From Zeimonas sp050187175 (GTDB lineage Bacteria; Pseudomonadota; Gammaproteobacteria; Burkholderiales; Burkholderiaceae_E), in NCBI GenBank assembly GCA_050187175.1, contig JBFWXS010000005.1, positions 62,001 to 126,000 on the forward strand: a DNA stretch of 64,000 nucleotides, read 5' to 3'. Both the position numbers and the translations under genes were made by a program. The notes beneath the pieces were generated by a model. It saw only the letters and a list, made by a program, of their open reading frames with translations. It was not told the origin of the DNA and did no database searches. Shown piece by piece: positions 1-10,592 of the stretch. Numbering within the stretch: position 1 is the stretch's first letter; every line of letters starts with the position of its first letter.

Positions 1-2
1 TG

Positions 3-2210
<2,208 letters not shown>

Positions 2211-2254
2211 GCCGGCCGGGGGGCCGGCCGCGCGACAGCCCGCCTCTGCAAACC

Positions 2255-2285
2255 ACCGCCGGCCCTCTCTTCGAGGACCGGCGGT
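2255..2285 (+). terminator. Hairpin after acnA, probable transcription terminator
   Basis: An 8-bp arm at 2255-2262 (ACCGCCGG) pairs with 2278-2285 (CCGGCGGT). A further CCTC/GAGG pairing inside leaves a 5-nt loop. There is no clear T-run, so it may act in a Rho-assisted way or be only an mRNA-stabilising structure. Confidence 0.4.
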
Positions 2286-2382
2286 CCGCCGGAAGCCGCG
2301 CCGCAAGCGCGCGGCGGTTCCTGTTGCCGCTGGACTGGATTACACTTCGCCGTCGAAGCGTCTTGCTGCCGGTTTTCAGTCC

Positions 2383-4671
2383 TTGCACCCGTCCGACCCG
2401 TCATCGCAGGCCTTGCCGCCGGGCAGCAGCCCGCTGCCGGTGTTCCCGCGCCTGCTGCTCGGCATCGGCATCGCCTTCGTCGCCTGCCTGCTGGCGCAGC
2501 TGATCTCGTTCGATCAACCCGACCTGCTGCTGCTGTGGCCCTGCGCCGGCGTTGCCTTCGGCTTCGCCTGGCGGCATGGCGTCGCCTGGGCGCTGCCGCC
2601 CGCGGTCGGCGGCGGACTGTGGGCGTGGGGGGAATTCGGCTCGCCGCTGCTCGGCACGGCGGCTTTCGCGGCGAGCGCCTTCGGCCCCATGGTGTCGGTC
2701 GCGCTGCTGCGGCGCCTGAACGCCTGGAAACCGGCCGACTACCGGCTCGAAGCCGCGCTGCGCTTCGTCGCCGTGGCCGCGCTGGTCGCCGCGCCCATCG
2801 ACGCGCTGCTGGCCACCGCCGGCCTGCAGGCGAGCGGCTTCGGCGGCAACGCGCCTGCGCTGCACCAATTCATCATCTGGTGGCTGATCGACTCGCTCGG
2901 GCTGCTGCTGGTCGCCCCCGCCCTGCTCGCCTGGGTCGACGACGCGCTGGCCGAGCCCGAGCCCGGCCTGTCGCCGCAGGCGCTGCTCGACGCGCCAGCC
3001 TTCGCGCTGACGATGGCGCTGGCCGGCGCAAGCTTCGCGACCGGCATGCTCGGCCACCAGAGCTTCGCCTACGCGCTGCTGTTCTTCTATTTCCCCATCG
3101 TCGCGTGGACGGCGATCCGCATGAGCGAGCGCGCCACGGCGCTGTCGCTGGTCATGACCAGCGTGCCGCTGCTGGCGCTGCGCGCGCATCAGGTCGCCGC
3201 CACGCGCGACGAGTACTTCCTGGCGCTCGAAGCATCGATGCTGGTGTTCTGCGCCGTCCTCGTCGCGCTGATGCTGCAGGCCGTCGCCAGCGACCGGCGC
3301 TTCGCGCTGGCCCGCGTCGCACGCCAGGCCCGCCAGGACATGTCGACCGGCCTGCTCAACGATCGCGGCCTGATCGCCGAGGTCGGCGAACGGCTGTCGC
3401 TGTCGACGCGCCCCAATTACGGCCTGCTCGGCCTGCATCTGTCGAACTTCGATACGCTGAACGACCTGTGCGGCACCATCCAGGCGCTGCAGCTCGAACA
3501 GAGCGTGGCCGGCCTGCTGCTGCGCCAGCCCGGCCTGCAGGCCGCCGCGCGGCTGTCGGCCGGCCGCTTCGCGCTGCTGATCGAGGCTGAATCGGTGACG
3601 CAGGTGCGCACGGTAGCGCGTGACATCTACTCGCAGCTGAACGGCCAGCTGTTCAAGACCGAACACGGCGGCGTTCGGCTGCAGCTGTGCATCGGCGGCC
3701 TGCTGATCGACCGGCATGCGCTGATCAACAGCGAAGACTGCCTGATGTCGCTGTCCGATGCGCTGGCCATCGCCGCCAGCGTGCGCGACCCGCAGCTGTT
3801 CGTCGAGCCGCTGTCGCAGACCATGATCGATGCGCGCCGCGCGCATCAGAGCAAGATCGAACACATTCGCGAGGCGATCCGCGAGAACCGCTTCGAGCTG
3901 CATGCGCAGCCGATGATAGACCCCGACGCGCCGGCAGGCATGCTGTCGTACGAGGTGCTGATCCGCCTGCTCGATCGCGACGGCGGACTGATCCGCCCGC
4001 CGGAGTTCCTGTCGCTGGCCGTGCAGGCGCAGATGACGCCGGCGATGGACCGCGGCGTCATCCACCGCATCTTCTCGTGGCTGGCCGACCGCCCGCAGGC
4101 GCTGGCGCGCACCTACAAGTGCTCGATCAATCTGTCTGGCCTCACGATGAGCGACGGGACGATCGCCGGCTACATCCGCGAGCAGCGCGCGCTGCACGGC
4201 ATCCCCGCCGACAAGATCGTGTTCGAGATCACCGAGAGCGAAGCGATCCGCAATCCCGGCGCCGCCTCGCGGCTGGTCGACGACCTGAAGGCCGAAGGCT
4301 TCGGCATCGCGCTGGACGACTTCGGCACCGGGCTGGCCACCTTCGAGTACCTGAAGCGCTTTCCGCTCGACTACCTGAAGATCGACGGGTCCTTCATCCG
4401 CAACCTGGTCACCAACCCGATCGACGAAGAGATCGTACTGTCGACGGTGCGCGTCGCGCAGCGGCTGAACGTCCGCACGGTGGCTGAGCACGTCCACAAT
4501 CAGGCCATCTACGACCGGCTGACCGAGATGGGCGTCGGCCATATCCAGGGCGAGCTGATCGGCCGCGCCCGGCCGCTGGACCAGCTGTTCGGCGACGAAA
4601 GGCTGCGCAGCAGCGGCGAAGCCGCACGCGCACGCACGGCGGATCAGCCGGACCAGGCCGAGCAGCACTGA
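2383..4671 (+). CDS. Membrane sensor with degenerate GGDEF and EAL domain (c-di-GMP phosphodiesterase candidate)
   Basis: A 762-residue inner-membrane signalling protein. About eight hydrophobic segments in the first 300 residues resemble a MASE1-type sensor. A GGDEF-like domain follows but reads SAGRF at about 392-396, so diguanylate cyclase activity is not expected. The C-terminal EAL domain looks intact: Glu524 in YEVLIRL, INLSG, EITESE, DDFGTG (Asp645/646), YLKIDGSF, an AE pair in place of the usual AEGVE, and the Gln of IQGEL. It is therefore a candidate phosphodiesterase hydrolysing c-di-GMP. The start is TTG at 2383; no better ATG lies nearby and no strong ribosome site is visible, so the exact start is uncertain. 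It has its own transcription unit, convergent with the next gene. Confidence 0.85.
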   Translation: MHPSDPSSQALPPGSSPLPVFPRLLLGIGIAFVACLLAQLISFDQPDLLLLWPCAGVAFGFAWRHGVAWALPPAVGGGLWAWGEFGSPLLGTAAFAASAFGPMVSVALLRRLNAWKPADYRLEAALRFVAVAALVAAPIDALLATAGLQASGFGGNAPALHQFIIWWLIDSLGLLLVAPALLAWVDDALAEPEPGLSPQALLDAPAFALTMALAGASFATGMLGHQSFAYALLFFYFPIVAWTAIRMSERATALSLVMTSVPLLALRAHQVAATRDEYFLALEASMLVFCAVLVALMLQAVASDRRFALARVARQARQDMSTGLLNDRGLIAEVGERLSLSTRPNYGLLGLHLSNFDTLNDLCGTIQALQLEQSVAGLLLRQPGLQAAARLSAGRFALLIEAESVTQVRTVARDIYSQLNGQLFKTEHGGVRLQLCIGGLLIDRHALINSEDCLMSLSDALAIAASVRDPQLFVEPLSQTMIDARRAHQSKIEHIREAIRENRFELHAQPMIDPDAPAGMLSYEVLIRLLDRDGGLIRPPEFLSLAVQAQMTPAMDRGVIHRIFSWLADRPQALARTYKCSINLSGLTMSDGTIAGYIREQRALHGIPADKIVFEITESEAIRNPGAASRLVDDLKAEGFGIALDDFGTGLATFEYLKRFPLDYLKIDGSFIRNLVTNPIDEEIVLSTVRVAQRLNVRTVAEHVHNQAIYDRLTEMGVGHIQGELIGRARPLDQLFGDERLRSSGEAARARTADQPDQAEQH

Positions 4672-4750
4672 GCGCGCCGGTAGCCCCGGACACGCCGACA
4701 GTACTGAGCGCGCCGGACGCCCCGGACGCCCCGGACGCCCCGAACACCCC
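4667..4750. repeat. Short tandem repeats between convergent genes
   Basis: A 14-bp direct repeat ACTGAGCGCGCCGG occurs at 4667-4680 and 4703-4716. It runs into three perfect 9-bp units GGACGCCCC (4715-4741) and a degenerate fourth. The array fills the gap between the two convergent stop codons and has no coding role that I can see. Confidence 0.8.
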
Positions 4751-4759
4751 TGACGCGCT

Positions 4760-6339
4760 TCAAGCGAACAGATACAGGCAGATCGCCACAGCGGCGGCCG
4801 CGGCTACGACATCCGCGATCAGCGCCGCCGGCAGCGCATGGCGCATGCGCCGGACCTGCACTGCGCCGAAGTAGACGGCGAGGACATAGAAGGTCGTCTC
4901 GCTCGACCCCTGCAGCGTCGAGACCAGATAGCCGGTATAGCTGTCGGGACCGATCGCCGGATCCTGGATGATCGAAGCCATCACGCCATAGGCGCCGGAC
5001 CCCGACAGCGAGCGCAGCAAGGCCATGGTCAGCGCCTCGGCCGGCAGCCCGAAACGCGCCGTCACGCCGCTGACCGAGGCCACCGCCGCATCTAGCGCGC
5101 CGCTGGCGCGCAGCATGCCGATCGCCACGAGAATCGCCACCAGATACGGGATGATCCGCAAGGCCACGGCGAAGCCCTCCTTAGCGCCGTCGACGAACAC
5201 CTCGTAAATCCGCACGCCGCGGCACAGCCCGAACAGCAGGAAGCCCACCATCAGGCCCGGCAGTATCCACGGCGACAATTGGCGACCGAAGACCACCGTC
5301 AGCGGAATCATCGCGACGATGGATGCAAGCGCGAGCACGGANNNNNNNNNNNNNNNNNNNNNNNNNNNNNNNNNNNNNNNNNNNNNNNNNNNNNNNNNNN
5401 NNNNNNNNNNNNNNNNNNNNNNNNNNNNNNNNNNNNNNNNNCGCCGCGGCACAGCCCGAACAGCAGGAAGCCCACCATCAGGCCCGGCAGTATCCACGGC
5501 GACAATTGGCGACCGAAGACCACCGTCAGCGGAATCATCGCGACGATGGATGCAAGCGCGAGCACGGAAGCCCACAGCGGGTAGGCGGCGGCGCTCGGGT
5601 CGTCGGGCGTCGTCGCGGATTCAGCGACCGGGGTCGCCGCGACCGCCGCACCTGCCAGGGTCTGCCCCTCGGCCGACGCCCGCTCCTGGGCCGACGCCTG
5701 CTCCTCGTCCAACGCCGGCCTCCCAGCCACGGGGAACCAGCGCGCCAACCAGAACGCCGCCGCGATCGCCGCCAGCATCCCGCACAGCGATGCGAACAGC
5801 GTGGTCGGCAGGATCGCCGCCGGATCCGCCGAGCCGGCGGCAGCGCGCAGCGCGATCACGCCGGTGGGCAGCAAGGTGATGCTGGACGTATTGATGGCCA
5901 GGAACAGCACCATCGGATCGGTCGCCGTGCCTGGATGCGGATTCAGCCGCTCGAGCTCCTGCATTGCGCGGATGCCGAACGGTGTCGCGGCGTTGCCCAG
6001 CCCCAGCGCATTGGCCGACAGGTTCAGCACCATCGCGCCCATCGCCGGATGATCGGGCGGCACCTGCGGAAACAGCCGTGTCATCAGCGGCCGGATCAGC
6101 CGCGCGATCATCACCAGCAGCCCCCCGGCCTCGGCCACCTTCATCAGGCCCAGGAACAGCGTCATGACGCCGACCAGCCCCAGCGCCAGCTCCACCGCTC
6201 CGCCCGCCGACGAGAACATGGCGTTCGACAGCGCCTGCATCGGCAAGGGATCGCCGGCCGCCGCGGGCGCGGACGTGAGCTGGCGCCATGCCGCCGTGCC
6301 GAAGGCAGCCAGGACGATCAGCAGGAAGATCAGGTTCAT
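4760..6339 (-). CDS. SpmA-SpmB-like fusion membrane protein (nucleoside recognition domains), interrupted by an assembly gap
   Basis: A polytopic inner-membrane protein in which SpmA-like and SpmB-like halves are fused. Each half carries a nucleoside-recognition (Gate-like) domain. In non-sporulating proteobacteria the fusion's substrate is unknown. The N-terminal half shows LSANALGLGNAATPFG, TDPMVLFLAINTSS and several membrane spans; the C-terminal half shows GSGAYGVMASIIQD and QGSSETTFYVLAVYFG. A 100-N gap splits it. After removing the gap plus one of the two identical 127-bp flanks, the frame is continuous and gives about 450 residues, a normal family length. A low-complexity Ala/Glu/Thr linker (about residues 205-240) joins the halves. 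It lies 61 bp downstream of the AI-2E-family gene on the same strand. Confidence 0.85.
5215..5568. repeat. 127-bp contig-end duplicate on both sides of the gap (assembly artefact)
   Basis: Bases 5215-5341 are repeated without change at 5442-5568. Both copies begin CGCCGCGGCAC and end GAGCACGGA. The length equals a common maximal de Bruijn k-mer (127). Collapsing the copies restores the host gene's frame (227 bases removed). This is not a biological duplication. Confidence 0.95.
5342..5441. other. Assembly gap of exactly 100 N
   Basis: A scaffolding placeholder inside the SpmA-SpmB fusion gene. Because the flanks overlap exactly (see the repeat entry at 5215-5568), the true gap length is probably zero and no sequence is missing. 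Confidence 0.97.
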
Positions 6340-6400
6340 CGCAGAGCCGGGGGCAATCGCACGGTGCGCGGGCGCCGTCGACCCGGCTCGACGGCCCGCA

Positions 6401-7501
6401 TCACGGCTGGCGGGCCGGCGGCACGGGAACGCGAGGCGGCTCGTCCGCCGGCTTGCGCAGGCTGTACAGCCATTCGCGCCAGATGGCGACCAGCAGCGCC
6501 ATCAGCACCGGTCCGACGAACAGCCCCAGCAGCCCCATCGTCTTCACACCGCCGACCAGGCCGAAGAAAGTCGGCAGGAACGGCAGCTTGACCGGGCCGC
6601 CGACCAGCCGCGGCCGCAGCGTCTTGTCGACGATGAACAGCTCCAGCGACCCCCAGGCGAACAGCCCGATGCCGGCCAGCAGCTCGCCGGAGCCGATCAG
6701 GTACAGTGAAACCAGCGTGAACGACAAGGGCGCGCCGCCCGGGATCAGCGCCATAAAGCCGGTGGCCACGCCGAGCAGTACCGGCGACGGAACGCCGGCG
6801 ATCCAGTACGCCACGCCGAGCACCACGCCTTCGCCGACCGCGATCAGCCCCAGGCCGGTAACGGTCGCGCTGACCGTAGCCGGCACCACGCGCGAGAAAC
6901 GCTGCCAGCGCAGCGGCAGCAGATGCTCGCCGACCACGTCGAGCTGCGCGGCCATGCGGCTGCCGTCCTTGTAGACGAAGAACAGCGTGATCAGCATGAA
7001 CACCGCGGTCAGCGCCAGATTGGCGAGATCGCCGGTCGCCGACAGCAGCAGCCGCGAGATGTTGCCGAGATGCTCGCCGCTGAGCAGCTGTATCCACTGC
7101 CCCAGCGCCTGCGGCTCGCCCAGATGCGACTGCCAGTAGTCGGCCAGCGTCGGCCCCACCCACGGCAGCGCCCGGATCCATTCCGGCACCGGCGCGCCAT
7201 GCCGATTGGCATCGACCAGCCAGGCCGACCAGGCCGCCGCTTCCTTCAGCGCATAGTGCCCGGCCAGCACCAGCGGCACGACCAGCACCACCGCCACGAT
7301 CACCAGCGCCAGGCTCGCCGCCAGCGTCGTGTTGCCGCGGCACAGACGCACGCCTTGACGGTACAGCGGCCAGCTCGCGAAGCCGATGATCAGCGCCGCC
7401 AGGGCGGGGACGAGGAAACCTCGCAGGAAGTAGACGCCTGCGGCAAGAATCAGGAGCAGCAGACCGCGGGCAATCCACGGGGCTTGCAGAACAGGCGGCA
7501 T
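6401..7501 (-). CDS. AI-2E family transporter (YdiK/PerM type)
   Basis: A 366-residue polytopic membrane protein of the AI-2 exporter superfamily. Members have been linked to autoinducer-2 efflux or Na+/H+ antiport; the true substrate is often unknown. Features seen: a paired hydrophobic N-terminal segment, a central soluble stretch containing WIRALPWVGP, then LFFVYKDGSRMAAQL, GEGVVLGVAYWIAGVPSP and ALIPGGAPLSF, and a C-terminal KLPFLPTFFGLVGGVKTMG typical of the family. It ends in a Pro-rich tail. The ATG at 7501 gives the expected length, although no strong ribosome site precedes it. It lies upstream of the SpmA-SpmB-like gene on the same strand. Confidence 0.88.
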   Translation of the reverse strand: MPPVLQAPWIARGLLLLILAAGVYFLRGFLVPALAALIIGFASWPLYRQGVRLCRGNTTLAASLALVIVAVVLVVPLVLAGHYALKEAAAWSAWLVDANRHGAPVPEWIRALPWVGPTLADYWQSHLGEPQALGQWIQLLSGEHLGNISRLLLSATGDLANLALTAVFMLITLFFVYKDGSRMAAQLDVVGEHLLPLRWQRFSRVVPATVSATVTGLGLIAVGEGVVLGVAYWIAGVPSPVLLGVATGFMALIPGGAPLSFTLVSLYLIGSGELLAGIGLFAWGSLELFIVDKTLRPRLVGGPVKLPFLPTFFGLVGGVKTMGLLGLFVGPVLMALLVAIWREWLYSLRKPADEPPRVPVPPARQP

Positions 7502-7623
7502 GAGCAGGCGTGCGGCGGAACCCGGGTAGCGAAACGACTCTTCGATGCAATATACCCGAGCCGTGCCGCGCCCGCCCGTCGCGGCCCCTTCATCCGTCGG
7601 AAAAAAGCCTGGCGCAGCGCGTC

Positions 7624-8178
7624 TCAGCTGCCTCGCAGCGCGTCAGGCGCCGGCTTGGGCGTCTTCAATTCCTCGACCATCTGCTCGAGCGCTTCCTTCA
7701 TGCGCGGCAGCATCGACTGGAACTGCGCGCTCATCATCATCGACATCCTCTGCATCAACGCCGGCATCTTGTCGACGAAGACCCGGCCGGTCGGGCTCCG
7801 GTAGAACTCCAGCAGCCCGTCGATGTCCGCCTGCGAGAACGTGCTGCGGTACAGCTCGATGTACATCGGCTTGACGCGCGACCACGCCATCTCTTCGCGC
7901 ATCACGTTCATGAAGTTGCTGCGATAGTTGTCGAAGGCCTGCCGCTCGCGGGCGTTCATCGGCCGGTTGCCCAGCTGCTGCTGCAGCATCTGCCGCATCA
8001 CCTGATCGGCCTGCTGGTGAGCCGAGTCGATGATCGCCTCGGCTTTGGTCAAGGTCATCAAGGCTTCGATCGATTCGGCGCTTGCGGGTTCGGCCCGCAA
8101 CGGGGAAGCGATGGCGACGGCCAGCGCGCCCCCTGCCAGCAGGAAACGAATCGGGAGGATCACGCGGAGGAACTGCAT
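7624..8178 (-). CDS. DUF2059 periplasmic protein
   Basis: A 184-residue exported protein of the DUF2059 family, whose function is unknown. The chosen ATG at 8178 has AGAAGG about 7 nt upstream and begins a classic signal peptide (MQFLRVILPIRFLLAGGALA, cleavage after about residue 30); the longer frame to 8217 lacks this logic. The mature part is helical, with the family core YRSTFSQADIDGLLEFYRSP followed by TGRVFVDKMPALMQRM. The next gene upstream on the same strand is the histidine kinase, 50 bp away, so the two may be cotranscribed. Confidence 0.85.
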   Translation of the reverse strand: MQFLRVILPIRFLLAGGALAVAIASPLRAEPASAESIEALMTLTKAEAIIDSAHQQADQVMRQMLQQQLGNRPMNARERQAFDNYRSNFMNVMREEMAWSRVKPMYIELYRSTFSQADIDGLLEFYRSPTGRVFVDKMPALMQRMSMMMSAQFQSMLPRMKEALEQMVEELKTPKPAPDALRGS

Positions 8179-8228
8179 TTCGGTGCCTTCTGCTTTCAGG
8201 AAAAGTAAGCTTGGCACTATACCGTTGC

Positions 8229-9368
8229 TCAGCTCCCCTCGCCCGCAGGCACGCCGCGCGGCAGACGCACGGAAAAAGTCGTTTCACCGGCGGCGCAATG
8301 CACTTTGACCTCGCCGCCATGCGCCTTGGCGATCTCGCCGACGATGAACAGCCCCAGGCCCAAGCCGGATCGGCCGTCCCGGCTGTCGGGCTGCGCAGAT
8401 CCCCGTTTGAGCGGATCGAAGATATGGCTCAGAGCGGAGCCCTCGATCGGCGGGCCGGTGTTCGTGACTTCGAGGCAGATTTCGGCATCCTCGCCGCAAA
8501 GCGCCACATGCACCGGCGTTGCCGCGGTCCCGTATTGAATCGCGTTCGAAACCAGGTTGCGGAGCAATTGCTGCAGGCGTACACCGTCCCAGCAGCCACG
8601 GTTGTCGCCGGTCACCGTCAGGTCGATCGGCCGGTTCGGATGCGCCCCGCGCAGCTGGTCCAACTCGTTGGCCACGAGCGCGGCGACGTCGACGTGGGTC
8701 GGTACGACTTTTACGCCCAGGCCAAGCCGGGTTCGGTTGAAGTCCACCAGATCGTCGAGCAGGGCCTGCATCGACGTGCCGCTGCGGATCAGGCGGGCCG
8801 CTGCCGCTGACACCCGATCGTCGGCGTTGAACGACGACAGGTGCGATGCCGTCGCCAGGATCGTGTTGAGCGGGCTGCGCATGTCGTGTCCGAGCATGCC
8901 GAGCAACAGGTTGCGGTAGCGCTCCACCTCGGTATGGAAGTGCGCGACCGACTCGGCCACGGCCTGGTCGATCGCCTCGTTGAAGCGGATGATCTCCTGC
9001 ACCCCCATCTCATCGAGCACGTTGGCGTCGACCCACAGCCGCAGCACGCTGGCCCGCAGCGCGCGATACTCGGCAACGAGCTGATTGATATCGAAACCAC
9101 TGCGCGCCCGCAGGACGGCGTGCATCTGGGCCGCTGTCTCCGGAGCGCCCGCCACCTTGGGAGCCCGCCCCTTGGACTTCTCCGACTGCTGCTCCCGCGT
9201 CTGCTCGGTGGTGAGGTCCTTGGCCACCGCCTCGAGGATCTGCGGCGCGTGATCCCGCAGTGCGAGCGAGTTCATCTCCGCCGCGGCCGGGAGCAGCGTG
9301 CCGGCGAACGACTCCCACTCCTTCAGGATTCTCGGCATGTTCTGCCGTATGAACTCTGCCAGCCGCAT
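8229..9368 (-). CDS. Soluble sensor histidine kinase with RsbRD-like N-terminal domain
   Basis: A 379-residue cytoplasmic histidine kinase without membrane segments. The first about 150 residues resemble the RsbRD N-terminal (globin-like helical) sensor module, a fold often proposed to sense gas or redox state. The phosphoacceptor is His161 in LLGMLGHDMRSPLNTI. The ATPase domain carries the N box NLVSNAIQYG and the G boxes around GRSGLGLGLFIVGEIAKAHG. No response regulator gene is in the window, so it is an orphan kinase here. Start ATG with AGGGG upstream. The signal and partner cannot be inferred. Confidence 0.88.
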   Translation of the reverse strand: MRLAEFIRQNMPRILKEWESFAGTLLPAAAEMNSLALRDHAPQILEAVAKDLTTEQTREQQSEKSKGRAPKVAGAPETAAQMHAVLRARSGFDINQLVAEYRALRASVLRLWVDANVLDEMGVQEIIRFNEAIDQAVAESVAHFHTEVERYRNLLLGMLGHDMRSPLNTILATASHLSSFNADDRVSAAAARLIRSGTSMQALLDDLVDFNRTRLGLGVKVVPTHVDVAALVANELDQLRGAHPNRPIDLTVTGDNRGCWDGVRLQQLLRNLVSNAIQYGTAATPVHVALCGEDAEICLEVTNTGPPIEGSALSHIFDPLKRGSAQPDSRDGRSGLGLGLFIVGEIAKAHGGEVKVHCAAGETTFSVRLPRGVPAGEGS

Positions 9369-9558
9369 GTTCGCCCCTTAGTCGGAAGTGCTCCAGCCGG
9401 AACGTGGCTCGACGGGAATGTTCTATGCATCGAACGCCGGCGTATGGCACGCCGTGTGCGCGGCATGGAACAAGTGTAATGCGGCGGCCGACGGCGCATG
9501 CACAGAATCCCGCCGCCCGGCATCGGATACGAAAGCAGATCGCAGAATCAGAAAGGAC

Positions 9559-9591
9559 AAAGGGCCAGCTCCTTGTGAGAGCTAGCCCTTT
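9559..9591 (-). terminator. Terminator of the pheST-ihfA-merR-tRNA-Pro unit
   Basis: AAAGGGC (9559-9565) pairs with GCCCTTT (9585-9591). AGCTC (9567-9571) pairs with GAGCT (9579-9583), leaving a 7-nt loop and one mismatch. It lies just downstream of tRNA-Pro on the minus strand. The T-run is short. Confidence 0.7.
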
Positions 9592-9599
9592 GGTTTACA

Positions 9600-9678
<79 letters not shown>

Positions 9679-9693
9679 GCCGACGATTATATA

Positions 9694-10095
9694 TCAACGC
9701 AGGCGAGCCAGCGCCTGCAGCAGATCCTCGCGCAACGCCTGCAGATCGACGCCGGCGATCTGCGGCGCTTCCGGGACGGCAGCCGCGGGGGCTTCTTCGC
9801 GGTCGCGCGACTTGCCGTTATGACCGGCCTCGCCCAGGCGGTTGCGCGCGCCGCTGATCGTGAAGCCTTGTTCGTACAGCAGCTCGCGGATGCGGCGCAC
9901 CAGCAGCACCTCGTGATGCTGGTAGTAGCGGCGGTTGCCGCGGCGCTTCATCGGCCGCAGCTGCGTGAATTCCTGCTCCCAGTAGCGCAGTACGTGGGGT
10001 TTGACGCCGCACAGCTCGCTGACTTCGCCGATCGTGAAATAGCGCTTGGCGGGGATCGGCGGAAGCGGGACCTTGGGATCGTTCTTGTTCTGCAT
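9694..10095 (-). CDS. MerR-family transcriptional regulator
   Basis: A 133-residue DNA-binding protein. The N-terminal winged helix-turn-helix reads YFTIGEVSELCGVKPHVLRY, then a wing with MKRRGNRRYYQHHEV, followed by a dimerisation helix; no metal-binding cysteine pair is visible at the C-terminus. The tail is Ala/Pro-rich. This member sits between ihfA and tRNA-Pro, as in many betaproteobacteria; its target is not established. It probably belongs to the same transcript as pheST-ihfA. Confidence 0.92.
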   Translation of the reverse strand: MQNKNDPKVPLPPIPAKRYFTIGEVSELCGVKPHVLRYWEQEFTQLRPMKRRGNRRYYQHHEVLLVRRIRELLYEQGFTISGARNRLGEAGHNGKSRDREEAPAAAVPEAPQIAGVDLQALREDLLQALARLR

Positions 10096-10144
10096 GGTCG
10101 GTGGCGACGGTCGGCGGCGCGACGCAGCGCACCGGCCGGACGCG

Positions 10145-10546
10145 TCAGTTCTCGGTTCCCTCGATCTGTGCCTTCAGCTTCTGGCTGGCGTGGAACGTGA
10201 CGACGCGGCGCGCCGAGATGGGAATCTCTTCACCGGTCTTGGGATTGCGGCCCGGCCGCTGCGGCTTGTCGCGCAGCTGGAAATTGCCGAAGCCCGACAG
10301 CTTGACGCTCTCGCCGCGCTGCAAGGCGTCGCGGATTTCGTCGAAAAAAGTTTCGACCATGTCCTTCGCCTCGCGCTTGTTCAGGCCCACCCGCTCGAAC
10401 AGCATCTCGGCGAGCTCCGCCTTCGTCAGCGTGAAATTCTCGGTAGCGGGGGCGCCGCGCGGCGCCGGATCCATGTCTGCCGCAGACTCGGATTCTGCGG
10501 CGGAGCCGCGCATCGCGTCGGGCACCGCATGGCCAAGCTGAATCAT
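10145..10546 (-). CDS. ihfA: Integration host factor subunit alpha
   Basis: The alpha subunit of the DNA-bending heterodimer IHF. The HU/IHF core is complete: TLTKAELAEMLFERVGLNKR, VKLSGFGNFQLRDK, then RPGRNPKTGEEIPISARRVV with the intercalating Pro in the beta arm. The start is uncertain. The frame opens at a GTG (10600) overlapping the pheT stop, and ATGs lie at 10546 (133 aa, chosen), 10513 and 10474 (109 aa). None has a strong ribosome site. An extended N-terminus is seen in some relatives. Its position after pheT matches the classical pheST-ihfA operon. Confidence 0.93.
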   Translation of the reverse strand: MIQLGHAVPDAMRGSAAESESAADMDPAPRGAPATENFTLTKAELAEMLFERVGLNKREAKDMVETFFDEIRDALQRGESVKLSGFGNFQLRDKPQRPGRNPKTGEEIPISARRVVTFHASQKLKAQIEGTEN

Positions 10547-10592
10547 CGTATCCGCCACTCGTTTCGAAACTGCGTTCTGGATGGTTCGACGG

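Noticed and set aside
2401..4668. 755-residue open frame antisense to the EAL gene
   Set aside because: High GC leaves long antisense frames open; the product is Gln/Arg/Ala-rich with no domain, whereas the plus-strand product has clear EAL motifs.
5215..5568. Biological tandem duplication around the first N run
   Set aside because: Exact identity, a length of exactly 127, a standard 100-N spacer and frame restoration on collapsing all indicate an assembly artefact.
9323..9523. Small protein encoded between tRNA-Pro and the histidine kinase
   Set aside because: The frame is Arg/Pro/Ser-rich without family features or a convincing ribosome site; the region is better read as the kinase's upstream region.
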